A program made the position numbers and the translations under genes. A stretch of DNA of 64,000 nucleotides from contig NZ_CP037940.1 in the NCBI RefSeq assembly GCF_004358325.1, positions 1,240,001 to 1,304,000 on the forward strand, read 5' to 3'. The stretch comes from Periweissella cryptocerci. GTDB taxonomy: Bacteria; Bacillota; Bacilli; Lactobacillales; Lactobacillaceae. Below are positions 1-11,177 of the stretch, one piece after another. The notes beneath the pieces are model-generated. The model was not told where the DNA came from. It ran no database searches and saw only the letters and a program-made list of their open reading frames with translations. Every line of letters starts with the position of its first letter. Within the stretch, counting starts at the first letter, position 1.

Positions 1-33
1 ACTTTTTGTCCGTTGTTCCAGTAATTCATGCAT
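1..33 (-). CDS. N-terminal fragment of an unidentified protein, cut by the window edge
   Basis: An ATG at 33-31 on the minus strand opens a frame (M-H-E-L-L-E-Q-R-T-K-S) that runs off the window start. A good ribosome-binding site (GAGGAG) lies about 8 bases upstream. Only eleven codons are visible, so the product cannot be named. It is divergent from guaB and shares the intergenic region holding PurR-like boxes, so a purine-related gene is possible but unproven. Confidence 0.5.
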   Translation of the reverse strand, partial: MHELLEQRTKS

Positions 34-81
34 TATTTCATCTCCTCATATTCCGTTAATATACTACATGTATGAAGTTGC

Positions 82-158
82 CCGAATGGCTCCTCATATT
101 TAAAAATCAAATTTCCGAACGATTTCGCATACTTCACGTATTTGAATAGCCGAACATT
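82..158. promoter_or_regulatory. PurBox-like repeats (candidate PurR sites)
   Basis: Two CCGAAC cores (115-120 and 150-155), each with A/T-rich flanks, fit the Gram-positive PurBox consensus AWWWCCGAACWWT with one mismatch each. A weaker CCGAAT lies at 82-87. The three are spaced about 33-35 bases apart, roughly three helical turns. They lie between the divergent truncated gene and guaB. A further CGAAC core lies at 356-360, inside the guaB promoter spacer. PurR binding is an inference from motif and context. Confidence 0.4.
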
Positions 159-344
159 TTCGGTTATCGTTCTATTAACCCCAACCATATTTTAGCGACC
201 AAATTAGAACATTATATGAATACGGCGCGAAGATAGTTGTAAGTTCCACTCCCAATTAACCGTCATTATTACTGTGACGGCGGGGTTAAATCACTGGATT
301 TTACTCACTTAGCAAAGGAATTTGCGCTTTTACAAATCTATGGG

Positions 345-373
345 TTGTTAAAACACGAACATTAGAGTACAAT
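345..373 (+). promoter_or_regulatory. Promoter of the guaB-guaA operon
   Basis: A -35 element TTGTTA (345-350) and a -10 element TACAAT (368-373) are separated by exactly 17 bases. The predicted start lies just before the riboswitch aptamer at 384. This is the only strong sigma-A-like promoter seen before guaB. Confidence 0.75.
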
Positions 374-383
374 ATTTCCAATA

Positions 384-446
384 GCTTATATATCGTCGTA
401 ATAGGTCGACAGTTTCTACCCAGCACCGTAATGCTGGACTATAAGC
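384..446 (+). promoter_or_regulatory. Guanine riboswitch aptamer (purine riboswitch class)
   Basis: The three-way junction of the purine riboswitch can be drawn by eye. P1 is GCTTATA (384-390) with TATAAGC (440-446). P2 is GTCG (395-398) with CGAC (407-410). P3 is CCAGCA (420-425) with TGCTGG (432-437). The invariant GTTTCTACC joins P2 to P3, and loop 3 begins CCGTAA. The specificity base in J3/1 is C439 (A-C-T context), corresponding to C74 of the xpt riboswitch, which predicts guanine or hypoxanthine rather than adenine. It lies between the promoter and guaB, so guanine should lower GMP synthesis gene expression. Confidence 0.93.
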
Positions 447-464
447 AGAAAACAGTCGAATTCT

Positions 465-504
465 AGGCTTTTTCTGCTTTTGATAAGTAGGAGAAGCCTT
501 TTTT
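465..504 (+). terminator. Riboswitch expression-platform terminator
   Basis: AGGCTTTTTCT (465-475) pairs with AGGAGAAGCCT (489-499), allowing G-U pairs, and is followed by a run of six T. The 3' arm GAGAAGCC (491-498) can instead pair with GGCTTCTC (523-530), a plausible antiterminator. The layout fits transcription attenuation by the upstream guanine aptamer. Confidence 0.85.
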
Positions 505-514
505 GTATACATAA

Positions 515-2662
<2,148 letters not shown>

Positions 2663-2680
2663 AACGACAAGGAGTTTATG

Positions 2681-4228
2681 ATGGCCAACAAAGAATTCGA
2701 TAAAATCTTGGTCCTTGATTTTGGGAGTCAATACAACCAATTGATTACTCGCCGTATTCGTGAATTCGGTGTCTTCTCAGAATTAAAGTCACACAAATTA
2801 ACTGCCGCCGAAATTAAAGAAATTAATCCTAAGGGAATCATTTTCTCAGGTGGACCTAACTCGGTCTACGCTGACGATGCTTTCAAAATCGATCCAGAAA
2901 TCTGGAACTTAGGTTTACCAATTCTCGGTATCTGTTACGGCATGCAATTGATGGCGTATGATTTACCCGGTGGTGAAGTTTTAGGTGCCGAAGATCAAGA
3001 ATACGGTGTTACTGACATTGATGTTACTAATGCTGAATCACCATTATTTGCGGGAACTCCTTCTAATCAAGTGGTATTAATGAGCCACGGTGACAAAGTT
3101 ACAACGTTACCTACTGGTTTTGAAGCAGTGGCTGTTTCAGCTAATACACCATTTGCTGCCATCCAAAATTTGGATAAGAAGTTCTTCGGGATTCAATTCC
3201 ACCCTGAAGTTCGTCACTCTGAATACGGTAACGACCTCTTGAAGAACTTCGTGTTCAACATTGCTGGTGCCGAAGCAAACTGGTCAATGGATGATTTCAT
3301 CGACCAAGCAATTGCCGATATTCGTGAAAAAGTCGGTGACCGCAAAGTCCTCCTTGGCCTTTCAGGTGGGGTTGACTCATCAGTTGTTGGGGTTCTTCTC
3401 CAAAAAGCCATCGGTGACCAATTAACTTCAATCTTCGTTGACCACGGTTTGCTCCGTAAAGGCGAAGCTGACCAAGTAATGGAATCGCTTGGTGAAGGTT
3501 TTGGTTTGAACATTATCAAAGTCGACGCCCAAGACCGTTTCCTCGGTAAATTAGCCGGTGTCACTGATCCAGAAACTAAGCGTAAAATCATCGGTAATGA
3601 ATTCATTGAAGTCTTCAACGATGAAGCCATCAAATTGAAGGACGTTGATTTCTTAGCTCAAGGTACCCTTTATACCGACGTTATCGAATCGGGTACTGAT
3701 ACTGCCCAAACAATCAAATCACACCACAATGTGGGTGGCTTACCAGAAGATATGCACTTTGAATTGATTGAACCTATGAACACTTTATTCAAGGATGAAG
3801 TTCGTTCAATCGGTGAAAAGCTCGGTATTCCGCATGCCTTGGTTTGGCGTCAACCATTCCCAGGTCCTGGTCTTGGAATCCGTATCCTCGGTGACATCAC
3901 CGAAGAAAAACTCGAAATCGTGCGTGAAACTGATGCCATCTTACGCGAAGAAGTTGCCAAGCACGGTCTTGATAAGACTATCTGGCAATACTTCACCGTC
4001 TTGACTGGTTTACGTTCCGTTGGTGTCATGGGTGATGGTCGCACATACGACTACACCGTTGCCATCCGCGCCGTAACCTCAATTGATGGTATGACCGCAT
4101 CATTTGCCCAAGTTCCTTGGGACGTGTTGGAAGAAATCTCAATCCGCATGGTAAATGAAGTCGATCACATCAACCGCATAGTGTACGATATTACATCTAA
4201 GCCACCTGCAACTATTGAGTGGGAATAA
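2681..4228 (+). CDS. guaA: GMP synthase (glutamine-hydrolysing)
   Basis: Converts XMP, ATP and glutamine to GMP. The 515-residue protein has the class I amidotransferase domain first (GICYGMQ with nucleophile C85; FHPEV with H174 and E176), then the ATP pyrophosphatase P-loop SGGVDSS (228-234) and the C-terminal dimerisation domain ending TIEWE. Two adjacent ATGs exist. The second (2681) is chosen because it sits 6 bases from AAGGAG, while the first sits only 3. It shares the guaB riboswitch transcript. The guaA 3' end is a known site for integration of genomic islands, which matters for the genes that follow. Confidence 0.97.
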   Translation: MANKEFDKILVLDFGSQYNQLITRRIREFGVFSELKSHKLTAAEIKEINPKGIIFSGGPNSVYADDAFKIDPEIWNLGLPILGICYGMQLMAYDLPGGEVLGAEDQEYGVTDIDVTNAESPLFAGTPSNQVVLMSHGDKVTTLPTGFEAVAVSANTPFAAIQNLDKKFFGIQFHPEVRHSEYGNDLLKNFVFNIAGAEANWSMDDFIDQAIADIREKVGDRKVLLGLSGGVDSSVVGVLLQKAIGDQLTSIFVDHGLLRKGEADQVMESLGEGFGLNIIKVDAQDRFLGKLAGVTDPETKRKIIGNEFIEVFNDEAIKLKDVDFLAQGTLYTDVIESGTDTAQTIKSHHNVGGLPEDMHFELIEPMNTLFKDEVRSIGEKLGIPHALVWRQPFPGPGLGIRILGDITEEKLEIVRETDAILREEVAKHGLDKTIWQYFTVLTGLRSVGVMGDGRTYDYTVAIRAVTSIDGMTASFAQVPWDVLEEISIRMVNEVDHINRIVYDITSKPPATIEWE

Positions 4229-4232
4229 TGAC

Positions 4233-4277
4233 AAAAGCTCCAAGAACCTTATCACTAAAGGGTTCTTGGAGCTTTTT
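4233..4277 (+). terminator. Terminator of the guaBA operon
   Basis: AAAAGCTCCAAGAACC (4233-4248) and GGTTCTTGGAGCTTTTT (4261-4277) form a long perfect stem ending in a T run, 5 bases after the guaA stop codon. Because the stem is symmetric with A and T tracts, it may also stop minus-strand transcription. Confidence 0.9.
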
Positions 4278-4307
4278 GCTTTGGCTTGGTCCCAATTTGG
4301 TCCCAGT
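4260..4307 (-). pseudogene. Possible remnant of an integrase C-terminal tail
   Basis: On the minus strand, reading leftward toward guaA, this stretch encodes T-G-T-K-L-G-P-S-Q-S-K-K-L-Q-E-P directly after an in-frame stop. The GTKLGPS-type tail resembles C-termini of phage-type tyrosine integrases in lactic acid bacteria as I remember them. No catalytic R-H-R-Y region could be traced upstream, so at most the last residues survive. The overlapping frame could also give a WDQ-type tail. The position beside the guaA 3' end fits a decayed island. Confidence 0.3.
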
Positions 4308-4491
4308 TTATGAAATTAATCGCATTTTAGGTGCACTTTCAAGTGAACGCCTAGGTTGCCTCGCTGTATTCGAGTTGCATGTCACTATGTTTCGCCAAGA
4401 TAAATTTGTCAAACTCAAAAAACTCAAAAATAATATTGCTATAATCATTTTGTTATTATCTAATCTTAAGCAAAAACATTAAAATTCATGG

Positions 4492-4800
4492 CTAAAAATT
4501 GACCACTCCGATATACGACAAACCATAAATTGCAGCAGCCATACTAGCAATTCCACCCACTACAACAATCAATACTGTCAATTTCGGATGATTCATAACA
4601 AATGTTCCAATTTTAAGTTGTTTTTCACTGTGTTTAACACTCTTATACAGAATAATGACTTGCGCAAATTCATCTGCAAATGGAATCATATCGGGCGTCG
4701 CCATATTAATTAACATAATTGGTGCAATAACATACCATGGCATAAACCACATTACTACTACACTAATTAAGATTACAATAGTCATAATCATATTATTCAT
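4492..4800 (-). CDS. Small membrane protein, unknown function
   Basis: 102 residues with a hydrophobic N-terminal segment (about 3-33), a polar middle and a second hydrophobic segment near residues 73-97, so probably two or three membrane helices. The middle carries T-P-D-M-I-P-F-A-D-E, which recalls the PD-x-IP-x-x-D motif of the DUF1232/YkvA type. That likeness is weak. An AAAGAGAG ribosome-binding site precedes the ATG. It is the last gene of a minus-strand AT-rich cassette next to guaA. Function not recognised. Confidence 0.6.
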   Translation of the reverse strand: MNNMIMTIVILISVVVMWFMPWYVIAPIMLINMATPDMIPFADEFAQVIILYKSVKHSEKQLKIGTFVMNHPKLTVLIVVVGGIASMAAAIYGLSYIGVVNF

Positions 4801-4943
4801 TCTCTCTTTCTATAGTTTCTTTCAAATAAATACGCCAATAAAAATACATAACTCACTAATAATCCATCGAACCTTTGGCCATACGTCTCTTCACATCACA
4901 TGCCCATCACACAAGTTTCGATTCATGACAATGCTTTGCAAAA

Positions 4944-6794
4944 TTAAGCTTCATCCTGTTCTCTCATTTTTTCAACGATTCCATTTATTACAGTTGCCGT
5001 TGCATTTGCTGTATCTTTTAATAAAAATTCCATTGTACTTTCGCCAACATGTAAGAAGTACGTCTTCATCAACCTTCCCGTACTAGAAACATATGCCTCT
5101 GTTCTATCACTAAACGCTTCATATCTAGCATCTTGATGTGCTTTCTTAAATACGATTTCGTTCGGAGTTAGTAAATACCCTTCTTTCCCATTCCAACTCA
5201 ATGTAGTATCAACCATGAGCATAACGTCAGATTCATTAACGTATCCATTACCATATGCTTCCATAGCAGCAACCAGCTTTGTTCTGTCAATACTTTCAAA
5301 GCTCCTGCATTTATCACCAGCCGAAAACATCTGACTCTCAATTAGTTCTTCGTAATACCTACGTAGTTCTTGATTCTTTGCATCCGTCAAAGCCCGTTGT
5401 TCTTCAACATATTTTGCGTGGTTTTCAGCTAGCTCCTCTAATTTTCTTCGTTCTCTACCAATCATCGAAGAATCGTGTGCTTTAAGGACTGTGGAAATTA
5501 AATCCATGAACATCCGTATACCATCTCCAACAATATTTGTATTCAAATACATTCTAATATCTTTTGCAGCTGAGTCTGGCTTGGCATATATATCATTATC
5601 CGCAATAAAATCAATATCATTATATGCAATAAAATCGTGTTCTTCATGCTCCTCTCCGTCAATAAAGAACGGCGTGATAACATGTATCCCTGTATCCACA
5701 CAGAATATAATTCCTAATGCTTTATAATTATCATTTTTATATTCGTCAAGTACTTTTTCCGCGTCAAATTCATCCTCATCGACATATTCATATTCACTGT
5801 TATCAAATTTTTGGAAAAATTCGGCTTGCTTCTGCAAAACTTCACCATTTACATGCCAGAACTCTTCAATTGTAATACCACCAGCCATCAATGCGACACC
5901 ATGTGTTACGTCATCATCAAGATAATTTGTCAAATACGTATCGTTAATTTCTTCCTCAATTATCAAAAAGTATCCGTTACCGAATTCATCAGTATATTCC
6001 CAATCATCCTCGGGAAGTCCATCAAGGATTTCTTCAATCACACTATACTTATTAGCATTCTCAAGTTGATTTCGTAATTCTTCTTTTTCGGTTTCTAGTT
6101 GGTCTTCACGAGCAAGTTTTTCTTTCAAACCATACTTTTCAATTAGTCCTTCTGAACCAGTTGCGTGTACGATGCTCAATAAATTATCTAAAATTTCTTG
6201 GCGTACTCGGCGACTTACACTGAAACAATCAAAAACTTTTTCCTCATCTGCATCAATCTCAATGTCTTCGTTATATAGATACATATACTCGACCGCAGTT
6301 TGAAGAATCGTTTTTTGTACCGCTATTGTTTCAATATTTTCTACTTGTTCTAAATGTATTCCTGCCTGTGGCTCTTGTATGCCTAAATAATGTTGTAAAT
6401 TTCTTAAATATGCTTCTTGTAAGGGGCTTATTTCTTTATATTCATTTGCCAATGAATATAAATACCCAATCAAAAATTGTTTCTGACTTACATTTAGTTC
6501 CTGTACATCATATTGTGAATTGAGCGCGTAAATACGTTCACGCTGTTCTTCAGCTTCTTTTTCTAACATTTGTTTCTCAATGTCTGAGACCTGGGTTTCC
6601 TGGCTCGTAATTCGATCTTCATGATCACTCAATCCATCAAATACATTTGAAAAGTCATCCTTTAGCCCTGACATATTCCCACTAAGAGACTCGATAACTT
6701 CCCCATTTTGTTCAGAAAGTTTGCTAAGCTTTGTACCAAATGGCTTTGCTCCTTGTTTCATGCCTTCTTCATACTTCTTCTTACGACCAAACAT
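4944..6794 (-). CDS. Large coiled-coil protein with a TerB-like domain, unknown function
   Basis: 616 residues, no signal peptide and no membrane helix, so probably cytosolic. Residues 1-90 are charged and heptad-like (predicted coiled coil). Residues about 103-210 are helical with an acidic D-E-D-I-E-I-D-A-D-E-E segment and resemble a TerB/DjlA-type helical fold. Residues about 225-250 form a second coiled coil. The middle is very acidic, and about 430-485 is again charged and helical. The C-terminal part (about 495-605) reads like a bacterial PH-type beta domain (E-G-Y-L-L-T-P-N-E-I-V-F-K). The ribosome-binding site is GAGGT. It starts 20 bases after the 416-residue gene, so the two are probably co-transcribed. 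Domain names are impressions, not search results. Confidence 0.65.
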   Translation of the reverse strand: MFGRKKKYEEGMKQGAKPFGTKLSKLSEQNGEVIESLSGNMSGLKDDFSNVFDGLSDHEDRITSQETQVSDIEKQMLEKEAEEQRERIYALNSQYDVQELNVSQKQFLIGYLYSLANEYKEISPLQEAYLRNLQHYLGIQEPQAGIHLEQVENIETIAVQKTILQTAVEYMYLYNEDIEIDADEEKVFDCFSVSRRVRQEILDNLLSIVHATGSEGLIEKYGLKEKLAREDQLETEKEELRNQLENANKYSVIEEILDGLPEDDWEYTDEFGNGYFLIIEEEINDTYLTNYLDDDVTHGVALMAGGITIEEFWHVNGEVLQKQAEFFQKFDNSEYEYVDEDEFDAEKVLDEYKNDNYKALGIIFCVDTGIHVITPFFIDGEEHEEHDFIAYNDIDFIADNDIYAKPDSAAKDIRMYLNTNIVGDGIRMFMDLISTVLKAHDSSMIGRERRKLEELAENHAKYVEEQRALTDAKNQELRRYYEELIESQMFSAGDKCRSFESIDRTKLVAAMEAYGNGYVNESDVMLMVDTTLSWNGKEGYLLTPNEIVFKKAHQDARYEAFSDRTEAYVSSTGRLMKTYFLHVGESTMEFLLKDTANATATVINGIVEKMREQDEA

Positions 6795-6814
6795 AGCCGA
6801 TACCTCATTTCTTT

Positions 6815-8065
6815 TTAATCTAATACAACGTCATCCCCAATAACTTGCTTACTCCATTCACTAGATAAGAACTCTTCAAATATTTTTTCTCGGTACAATT
6901 CATTTTTAAATACAGTTGCAATAGTCACTAATATTCCACCAATATCCAATTTATCAATATCCTTTGTTAATGCGACATAAATCACATTACTTGACGATGC
7001 AATAATGTTTGAATATGAAATTATCTTATTAGTTCTAACTTTGTACAACTCAATCGAGCCGTCTTTTTTTTCGTCGTACATCATACGATGAAGCATAGCA
7101 ATCATCGTATTTATTGCCATTGCATACGCTGCCTGTTTGCTGACGTCCAGAATGTTTGACGCATCCAGTCCCACATTTGCCAACGTTTTTTGCCCTTCTT
7201 GGGCTTTTGATTGAATTCCACCAATATCAAGCCCGTATTTTGCTATTTCTTCAGCGAATTTTTCTGAATTTACAACTGTATTTAACATTGGCACCGGTAA
7301 CGAATGTTTTGTATGAACGTCAGACTTAAGGTGTTTCCATTCCTGGTGCAAAGCTTCTACAAGAATTGCAAATTCTTCAACACGTTTACTTTTATCCTTT
7401 TCTTTAAACGGATGAATAAATGCATAATACAAAACCTTATCAGTATCAGCGTGTTTTGAAATATAATCATGTCCACCTAACGCGTTACCATAAGTACCGT
7501 GGGTAACATGATATGATTTCAAATCCACCGACGTCACGGTCCTTGTCGCGATATTTGCGGTACCAAAAACCCATCCCAATACCGGATCATGACCAACAGT
7601 AGAAAATCGATGCCCCATACCACTGGTTGATAAAGGACTTTTACCTGATGCCCCCTTAAAGTTGCCGCTGCCAAAATTCACATCGAATGTTACCGGCATT
7701 TCATGTACTTCAGCCCAGCTAGGATGATAAAGTTTACCGCCTCGATCATCACCATAGTCATGATTTCCAGCAGCCGTTTTATCATCCGGACGATTATTTC
7801 TATCAAAATGTCCAGTTGTTAATGCGTATTGTCGTATAACTTGAAGAATTGTAGCAGTTACTAAAAACACATAATCTGCTTTTTTCATCTTGGTTTGCTT
7901 TCTAAACTCTTCATCAAAGTTATCGATAATCGAATCCACATTTAAAGCAACATCCGCAACTCTATTTAATTCATCATTGATTTTTGTTAAATTACCAATA
8001 TCTCTATCAATCCCATCAAATCGCTCCTGATTTGATCTTTTCATATCGTCAAATTTATTTGCCAT
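6815..8065 (-). CDS. Conserved-looking 416-residue protein, unknown function
   Basis: First gene of the minus-strand pair with the TerB-like protein. Residues 1-60 are helical and charged. A histidine- and glycine-rich middle holds G-N-H-D-Y-G-D-D-R-G-G, H-P-S-W-A-E-V-H-E, G-M-G-H-R-F and G-H-D-P-V-L-G-W-V-F-G-T-A-N-I, dense enough in His and Asp to suggest metal or nucleotide binding, but no known motif is complete. The C-terminal third alternates hydrophobic segments (A-Y-A-M-A-I-N-T-M-I-A-M-L and similar), hinting at membrane association. The ribosome-binding site is weak (GGAAAAA). I do not recognise the family. Confidence 0.6.
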   Translation of the reverse strand: MANKFDDMKRSNQERFDGIDRDIGNLTKINDELNRVADVALNVDSIIDNFDEEFRKQTKMKKADYVFLVTATILQVIRQYALTTGHFDRNNRPDDKTAAGNHDYGDDRGGKLYHPSWAEVHEMPVTFDVNFGSGNFKGASGKSPLSTSGMGHRFSTVGHDPVLGWVFGTANIATRTVTSVDLKSYHVTHGTYGNALGGHDYISKHADTDKVLYYAFIHPFKEKDKSKRVEEFAILVEALHQEWKHLKSDVHTKHSLPVPMLNTVVNSEKFAEEIAKYGLDIGGIQSKAQEGQKTLANVGLDASNILDVSKQAAYAMAINTMIAMLHRMMYDEKKDGSIELYKVRTNKIISYSNIIASSSNVIYVALTKDIDKLDIGGILVTIATVFKNELYREKIFEEFLSSEWSKQVIGDDVVLD

Positions 8066-8230
8066 AATTTTTCCAATCTACAAATGCGTCTTATATCAGA
8101 GAAAAAATCGCGTCAGCTGAAAATATCTTCATGGCTTACACCTTTACAATATTTATATAAAAACAATTTTCATCAATTGACTTCGCTTTTCACTCTTCCA
8201 CAATAGCTATCACTGCTAGTCCGACAACAC

Positions 8231-8542
8231 TCATTGCGGTTTTATCACTTTCGTATGTGTGTATATGTCAGCTTGGTATGGACCATTAAATTGATACAAT
8301 TCACCACCTTGAAAATCGAAAATTGGCTGCTTGCGATGTTTAAAATAGTAATAGTAATTGGGCTTAAATTCCATCAAATCCTTTTGTTTCGTACCAAAAA
8401 TATACGGATTCTTATATACCCAACTATCTTTAGTATGCCGTTTCACATCCAACGTTCCATCACACTTACCGCTTAGTTTCATAACAACTTTTTTAGTTTT
8501 CTTACCATTTTCGTATTGAATATAATGGACTATTTTTTTCAT
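8231..8542 (-). CDS. Small basic protein, unknown function
   Basis: 103 residues with no signal peptide, rich in Lys and Tyr (N-Y-Y-Y-Y-F-K-H-R-K) and with C27 as its only cysteine. A strong ribosome-binding site (GGAGGAA, 8 bases from ATG) supports translation. It lies 165 bases upstream of the 416-residue gene in the same direction and may belong to the same AT-rich cassette. No family recognised. Confidence 0.55.
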   Translation of the reverse strand: MKKIVHYIQYENGKKTKKVVMKLSGKCDGTLDVKRHTKDSWVYKNPYIFGTKQKDLMEFKPNYYYYFKHRKQPIFDFQGGELYQFNGPYQADIYTHTKVIKPQ

Positions 8543-8631
8543 TGATAAGTTCCTCCGAATTTTGCTTAGTCGTTCACATCATCACTGTTCGAGTACTATT
8601 ATTCAAATCTGACATCACACGTAATATCCGC

Positions 8632-9819
8632 TTACTGAATTTTCATCGTCCGTACATGCTTTGAGCCTTTATAATAAATTTTATTATTTTTCGGATTGCC
8701 AAGTAATTGCTCAACTGTTACAAAGGCGTACCCGCGTTCAGCTAATGTGTCGTAGGCGGCCAACGCGGCTGGAATTGAAGTTGCATGAATATCATGCATT
8801 AGGACAATATCGCCACTACGTGTTTGATTTACCACCCGTTTGTAAACGATGTCGGTGTTGCGATCACGCCAATCGTTAGTATCAACTTGCCAAAGCATGA
8901 TTGGTTTGCCACATTTTTTTACGTTACCGCCTAAACCGCCACCAGGTGGCCGCATCATTAATGAATTTTTACCAATTGCTTTTCGCAGCTTAGCATCTGT
9001 TTTAGCTAAATCGCCCCGAATATCCGTCGAATTCATGCGATGATTCCAAGTGTGGTTATCAATTTCGTAACCATTCCGGGCCATTCGTTTTAGGAGCTTA
9101 GTTTTGCCAGGAATATTTTCCCCAACCACAAAAAATGTTGCGACTTCGTTTCGCTTTTCGAGCCCTTTCACTAATTTAGGGGTCGTTTCCCACGGGCCAT
9201 CATCAAAGGTCATCGCTACCCATTTCTTGGCAACCTGTGCCTCAACCTGAGCTGTCTTGCCATCAACGGTATATGCAATCGTCGTCTTGCCGAAATTTTG
9301 GGCAGTCACTTGACCGTTCGTTTCGGCCGTCACAACATCAGGATTACTCGACGTTACCTTCAAATCTGAAAGATCAGCGTTTTTTGGTGTTACGTTTAAA
9401 TTTAATTGCAGTTGCTTACCTTTCGCGCCGAATAAAAGTTTTTTGGCATCAAGTTTGATAGTTGCCACTTTCCAGTGTGCATAATAATTGGCGTGCTTCT
9501 GATTTTTTACAATTTGCTGAGTAGTAACTTTTTTCCCGCCAACTTCTTGTGTGTACCAACCCTTCAATTCATAATTTGCCCGCGAAATCTTGGGGAATTT
9601 TCCTAGTTGCTGGCCTCTGTTAACTTTCTTTTCCGTAAAGCTCAATTTTCCTTCATTGCCAAAAAATTTAACTTTAATTTTCGAGTTAACACCCACACGT
9701 TTGACTGCACTCGTGTTTCCTTCAACCGATTCCGCTGCTTCTACATAAGTTCGCACACTTGCCACTAAGCTAAAAATTCCCAACAGAATTATTAGCATGG
9801 TTTTAATTTTTTTGAACAT
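8632..9819 (-). CDS. Secreted polysaccharide (peptidoglycan) deacetylase with repeat and Ig-like domains
   Basis: 395 residues. An N-terminal signal peptide (hydrophobic 8-24) is followed by an InlB-type beta repeat (about 48-117, G-W-Y-T ... Y-A-H-W), a bacterial Ig-like group 2 domain (about 120-196) and a NodB deacetylase domain (about 199-375). The catalytic set is complete: TFDDGP (204-209, base D206, metal D207), metal HTWNH (256-260), RPPGG (290-294), and L-M-H-D-I-H (340-345). Such enzymes remove acetyl groups from cell-wall glycans and often give lysozyme tolerance. AGGAGG precedes the start. The exact substrate is not visible from sequence. Confidence 0.9.
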   Translation of the reverse strand: MFKKIKTMLIILLGIFSLVASVRTYVEAAESVEGNTSAVKRVGVNSKIKVKFFGNEGKLSFTEKKVNRGQQLGKFPKISRANYELKGWYTQEVGGKKVTTQQIVKNQKHANYYAHWKVATIKLDAKKLLFGAKGKQLQLNLNVTPKNADLSDLKVTSSNPDVVTAETNGQVTAQNFGKTTIAYTVDGKTAQVEAQVAKKWVAMTFDDGPWETTPKLVKGLEKRNEVATFFVVGENIPGKTKLLKRMARNGYEIDNHTWNHRMNSTDIRGDLAKTDAKLRKAIGKNSLMMRPPGGGLGGNVKKCGKPIMLWQVDTNDWRDRNTDIVYKRVVNQTRSGDIVLMHDIHATSIPAALAAYDTLAERGYAFVTVEQLLGNPKNNKIYYKGSKHVRTMKIQ

Positions 9820-10223
9820 TCTTTTGTACCTCCTTTGCTTTCATTTAATGGAACCCCAAGCCGTTCCTTATTTTTATTACAAATTAAGCATAGCAAAACG
9901 CTTTTTTTCTATGTTATGAAGGCGACGTGTGGATTGCACTAAACCGATTCACGTAGCACACAGCACACCGCTCTATCCCAGTGATACCAACGAGTTAGCT
10001 CGTTATGATTCATTCATTGATATCCCATCAAATTCGCGGTCACAAAGGTTTCGATTCTTGCACATATTTGCAAAGCTTTTTGGTCACATTTTAGCCACAT
10101 CCATTATCCACAATGCACATTTAACGCGATTCATCAAATATGTGGACCCACCAAAAACGTGCAATTTACATCCAACATTTCACGCTAGTTAGGTAGTAAT
10201 GTTGCATCATTTTCATTCCATAT
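9820..10223. other. Intergenic region, about 400 bases, no gene seen
   Basis: The part next to 9819 is the 5' leader of the deacetylase gene, with a short GGAAC/GTTCC stem before AGGAGG. No convincing promoter pair was found by eye. A single TTATCCACA (10104-10112) matches the DnaA box, but alone it has no weight. No open frame with a ribosome-binding site was seen. Confidence 0.5.
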
Positions 10224-10262
10224 AAAAAAAGGCCACGTAGAATTTACTAATCTACGTAGCCT
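10224..10262 (-). terminator. Terminator of the 10271-11089 lipoprotein gene
   Basis: On the minus strand, GGCTACGTAGA and TCTACGTGGCC (10231-10241 and 10251-10261) form an 11-bp stem with one mismatch, followed by seven T (A run at 10224-10230). Confidence 0.85.
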
Positions 10263-10270
10263 ATTTCACG

Positions 10271-11089
10271 TTAACTTTCCCAAACTTCATTCACACCGCC
10301 AGAACTGTATCCGCGGCCATCAGTTAATACTTTTGTACCGTTGTATGACGTGTAACCATAATACGTTTGCGTACCGCCACCTTTATTCCAGGTAACAGTA
10401 ATTGCAACGTCAGCCGTAATTGATTTCGTTGGATAGTACTCATCCCCGTAGTCAATTGCTGACACATCATACGACAATTGGGATGTCCCATTGGCGCTGA
10501 TTGTCGCATTCCCAGTGTATGGCGCCCGATCATTATTTGTTTGGGTCACATTACCTTGAGTATCAATATTTAGGGTTGCTTGTGGCCGACTATTACCACC
10601 GTTAATAAAATAGTATGTTCCCGTAAATTCTGGAAATTGGCTAAAACCGGTCTGACTACTTGTAGTGTTACTCGTTGTCCCTGTATTCGTAGCGTTCTTT
10701 TTACTAGCCGCTTTGGCTTTACGCTTGGCAGCTTTGGCTTTTTTTGTAGCAGCAACGCCATCAGTATTTTGCTGCCGAACTTCGTCACTCGCATCTTTGA
10801 CCGCTGCCAATTCAGGTTTTGCCAATTCAGTCACTGACATCGCATTTAGCGTCTTGTTAGATTCTTCAAATTTATTATCCGCTGTTAAGTTACGTGCCGC
10901 TTGTAAGATTCCTTCATATTCTGAAACTTTCTTTGATGTTGCATCGGTCGTCGCGTCCTTGCTTTGTGATGTTGCGACACTACCGCTATCACCACCCAGC
11001 ACTGCTTTGGCACCACACCCAGTTAACATAATCGTCGAAATTAAAATAATTGCCAATGTTGCAAATTTTCTTGTGTGTTCTTTTTTCAT
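10271..11089 (-). CDS. Paralogous lipoprotein, beta-domain type (type A)
   Basis: 272 residues. Lipoprotein signal with lipobox L-T-G-C (22-25 region) after a hydrophobic stretch, so it is anchored on the outer face of the membrane. A conserved stalk (about 55-110: E-Y-E-G-I-L-Q-A-A-R-N-L-T ... M-S-V-T-E-L-A-K ... R-Q-Q-N-T-D-G-V-A-A) is shared with the lipoproteins at 11178, 16489 and 26555. It is followed by an Ala/Lys-rich linker and a C-terminal beta-rich domain (F-P-E-F-T-G-T-Y-Y-F-I ... Y-D-V-S-A-I-D-Y-G-D-E-Y-Y-P-T-K) shared only with 16489. Function unknown. It probably came from local duplication. Confidence 0.85.
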   Translation of the reverse strand: MKKEHTRKFATLAIILISTIMLTGCGAKAVLGGDSGSVATSQSKDATTDATSKKVSEYEGILQAARNLTADNKFEESNKTLNAMSVTELAKPELAAVKDASDEVRQQNTDGVAATKKAKAAKRKAKAASKKNATNTGTTSNTTSSQTGFSQFPEFTGTYYFINGGNSRPQATLNIDTQGNVTQTNNDRAPYTGNATISANGTSQLSYDVSAIDYGDEYYPTKSITADVAITVTWNKGGGTQTYYGYTSYNGTKVLTDGRGYSSGGVNEVWES

Positions 11090-11177
11090 GACAACTGCCT
11101 TCTTTCTATCAGATTTTTCTTTATCTCAAAACGTTTAATTAGCATTAATGTATTAGCACTTGTTGCAAATCTAGTAA

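Noticed and set aside
10104..10112. DnaA box TTATCCACA as a replication origin sign
   Set aside because: Single site, with no dnaA or dnaN and no cluster of boxes nearby.
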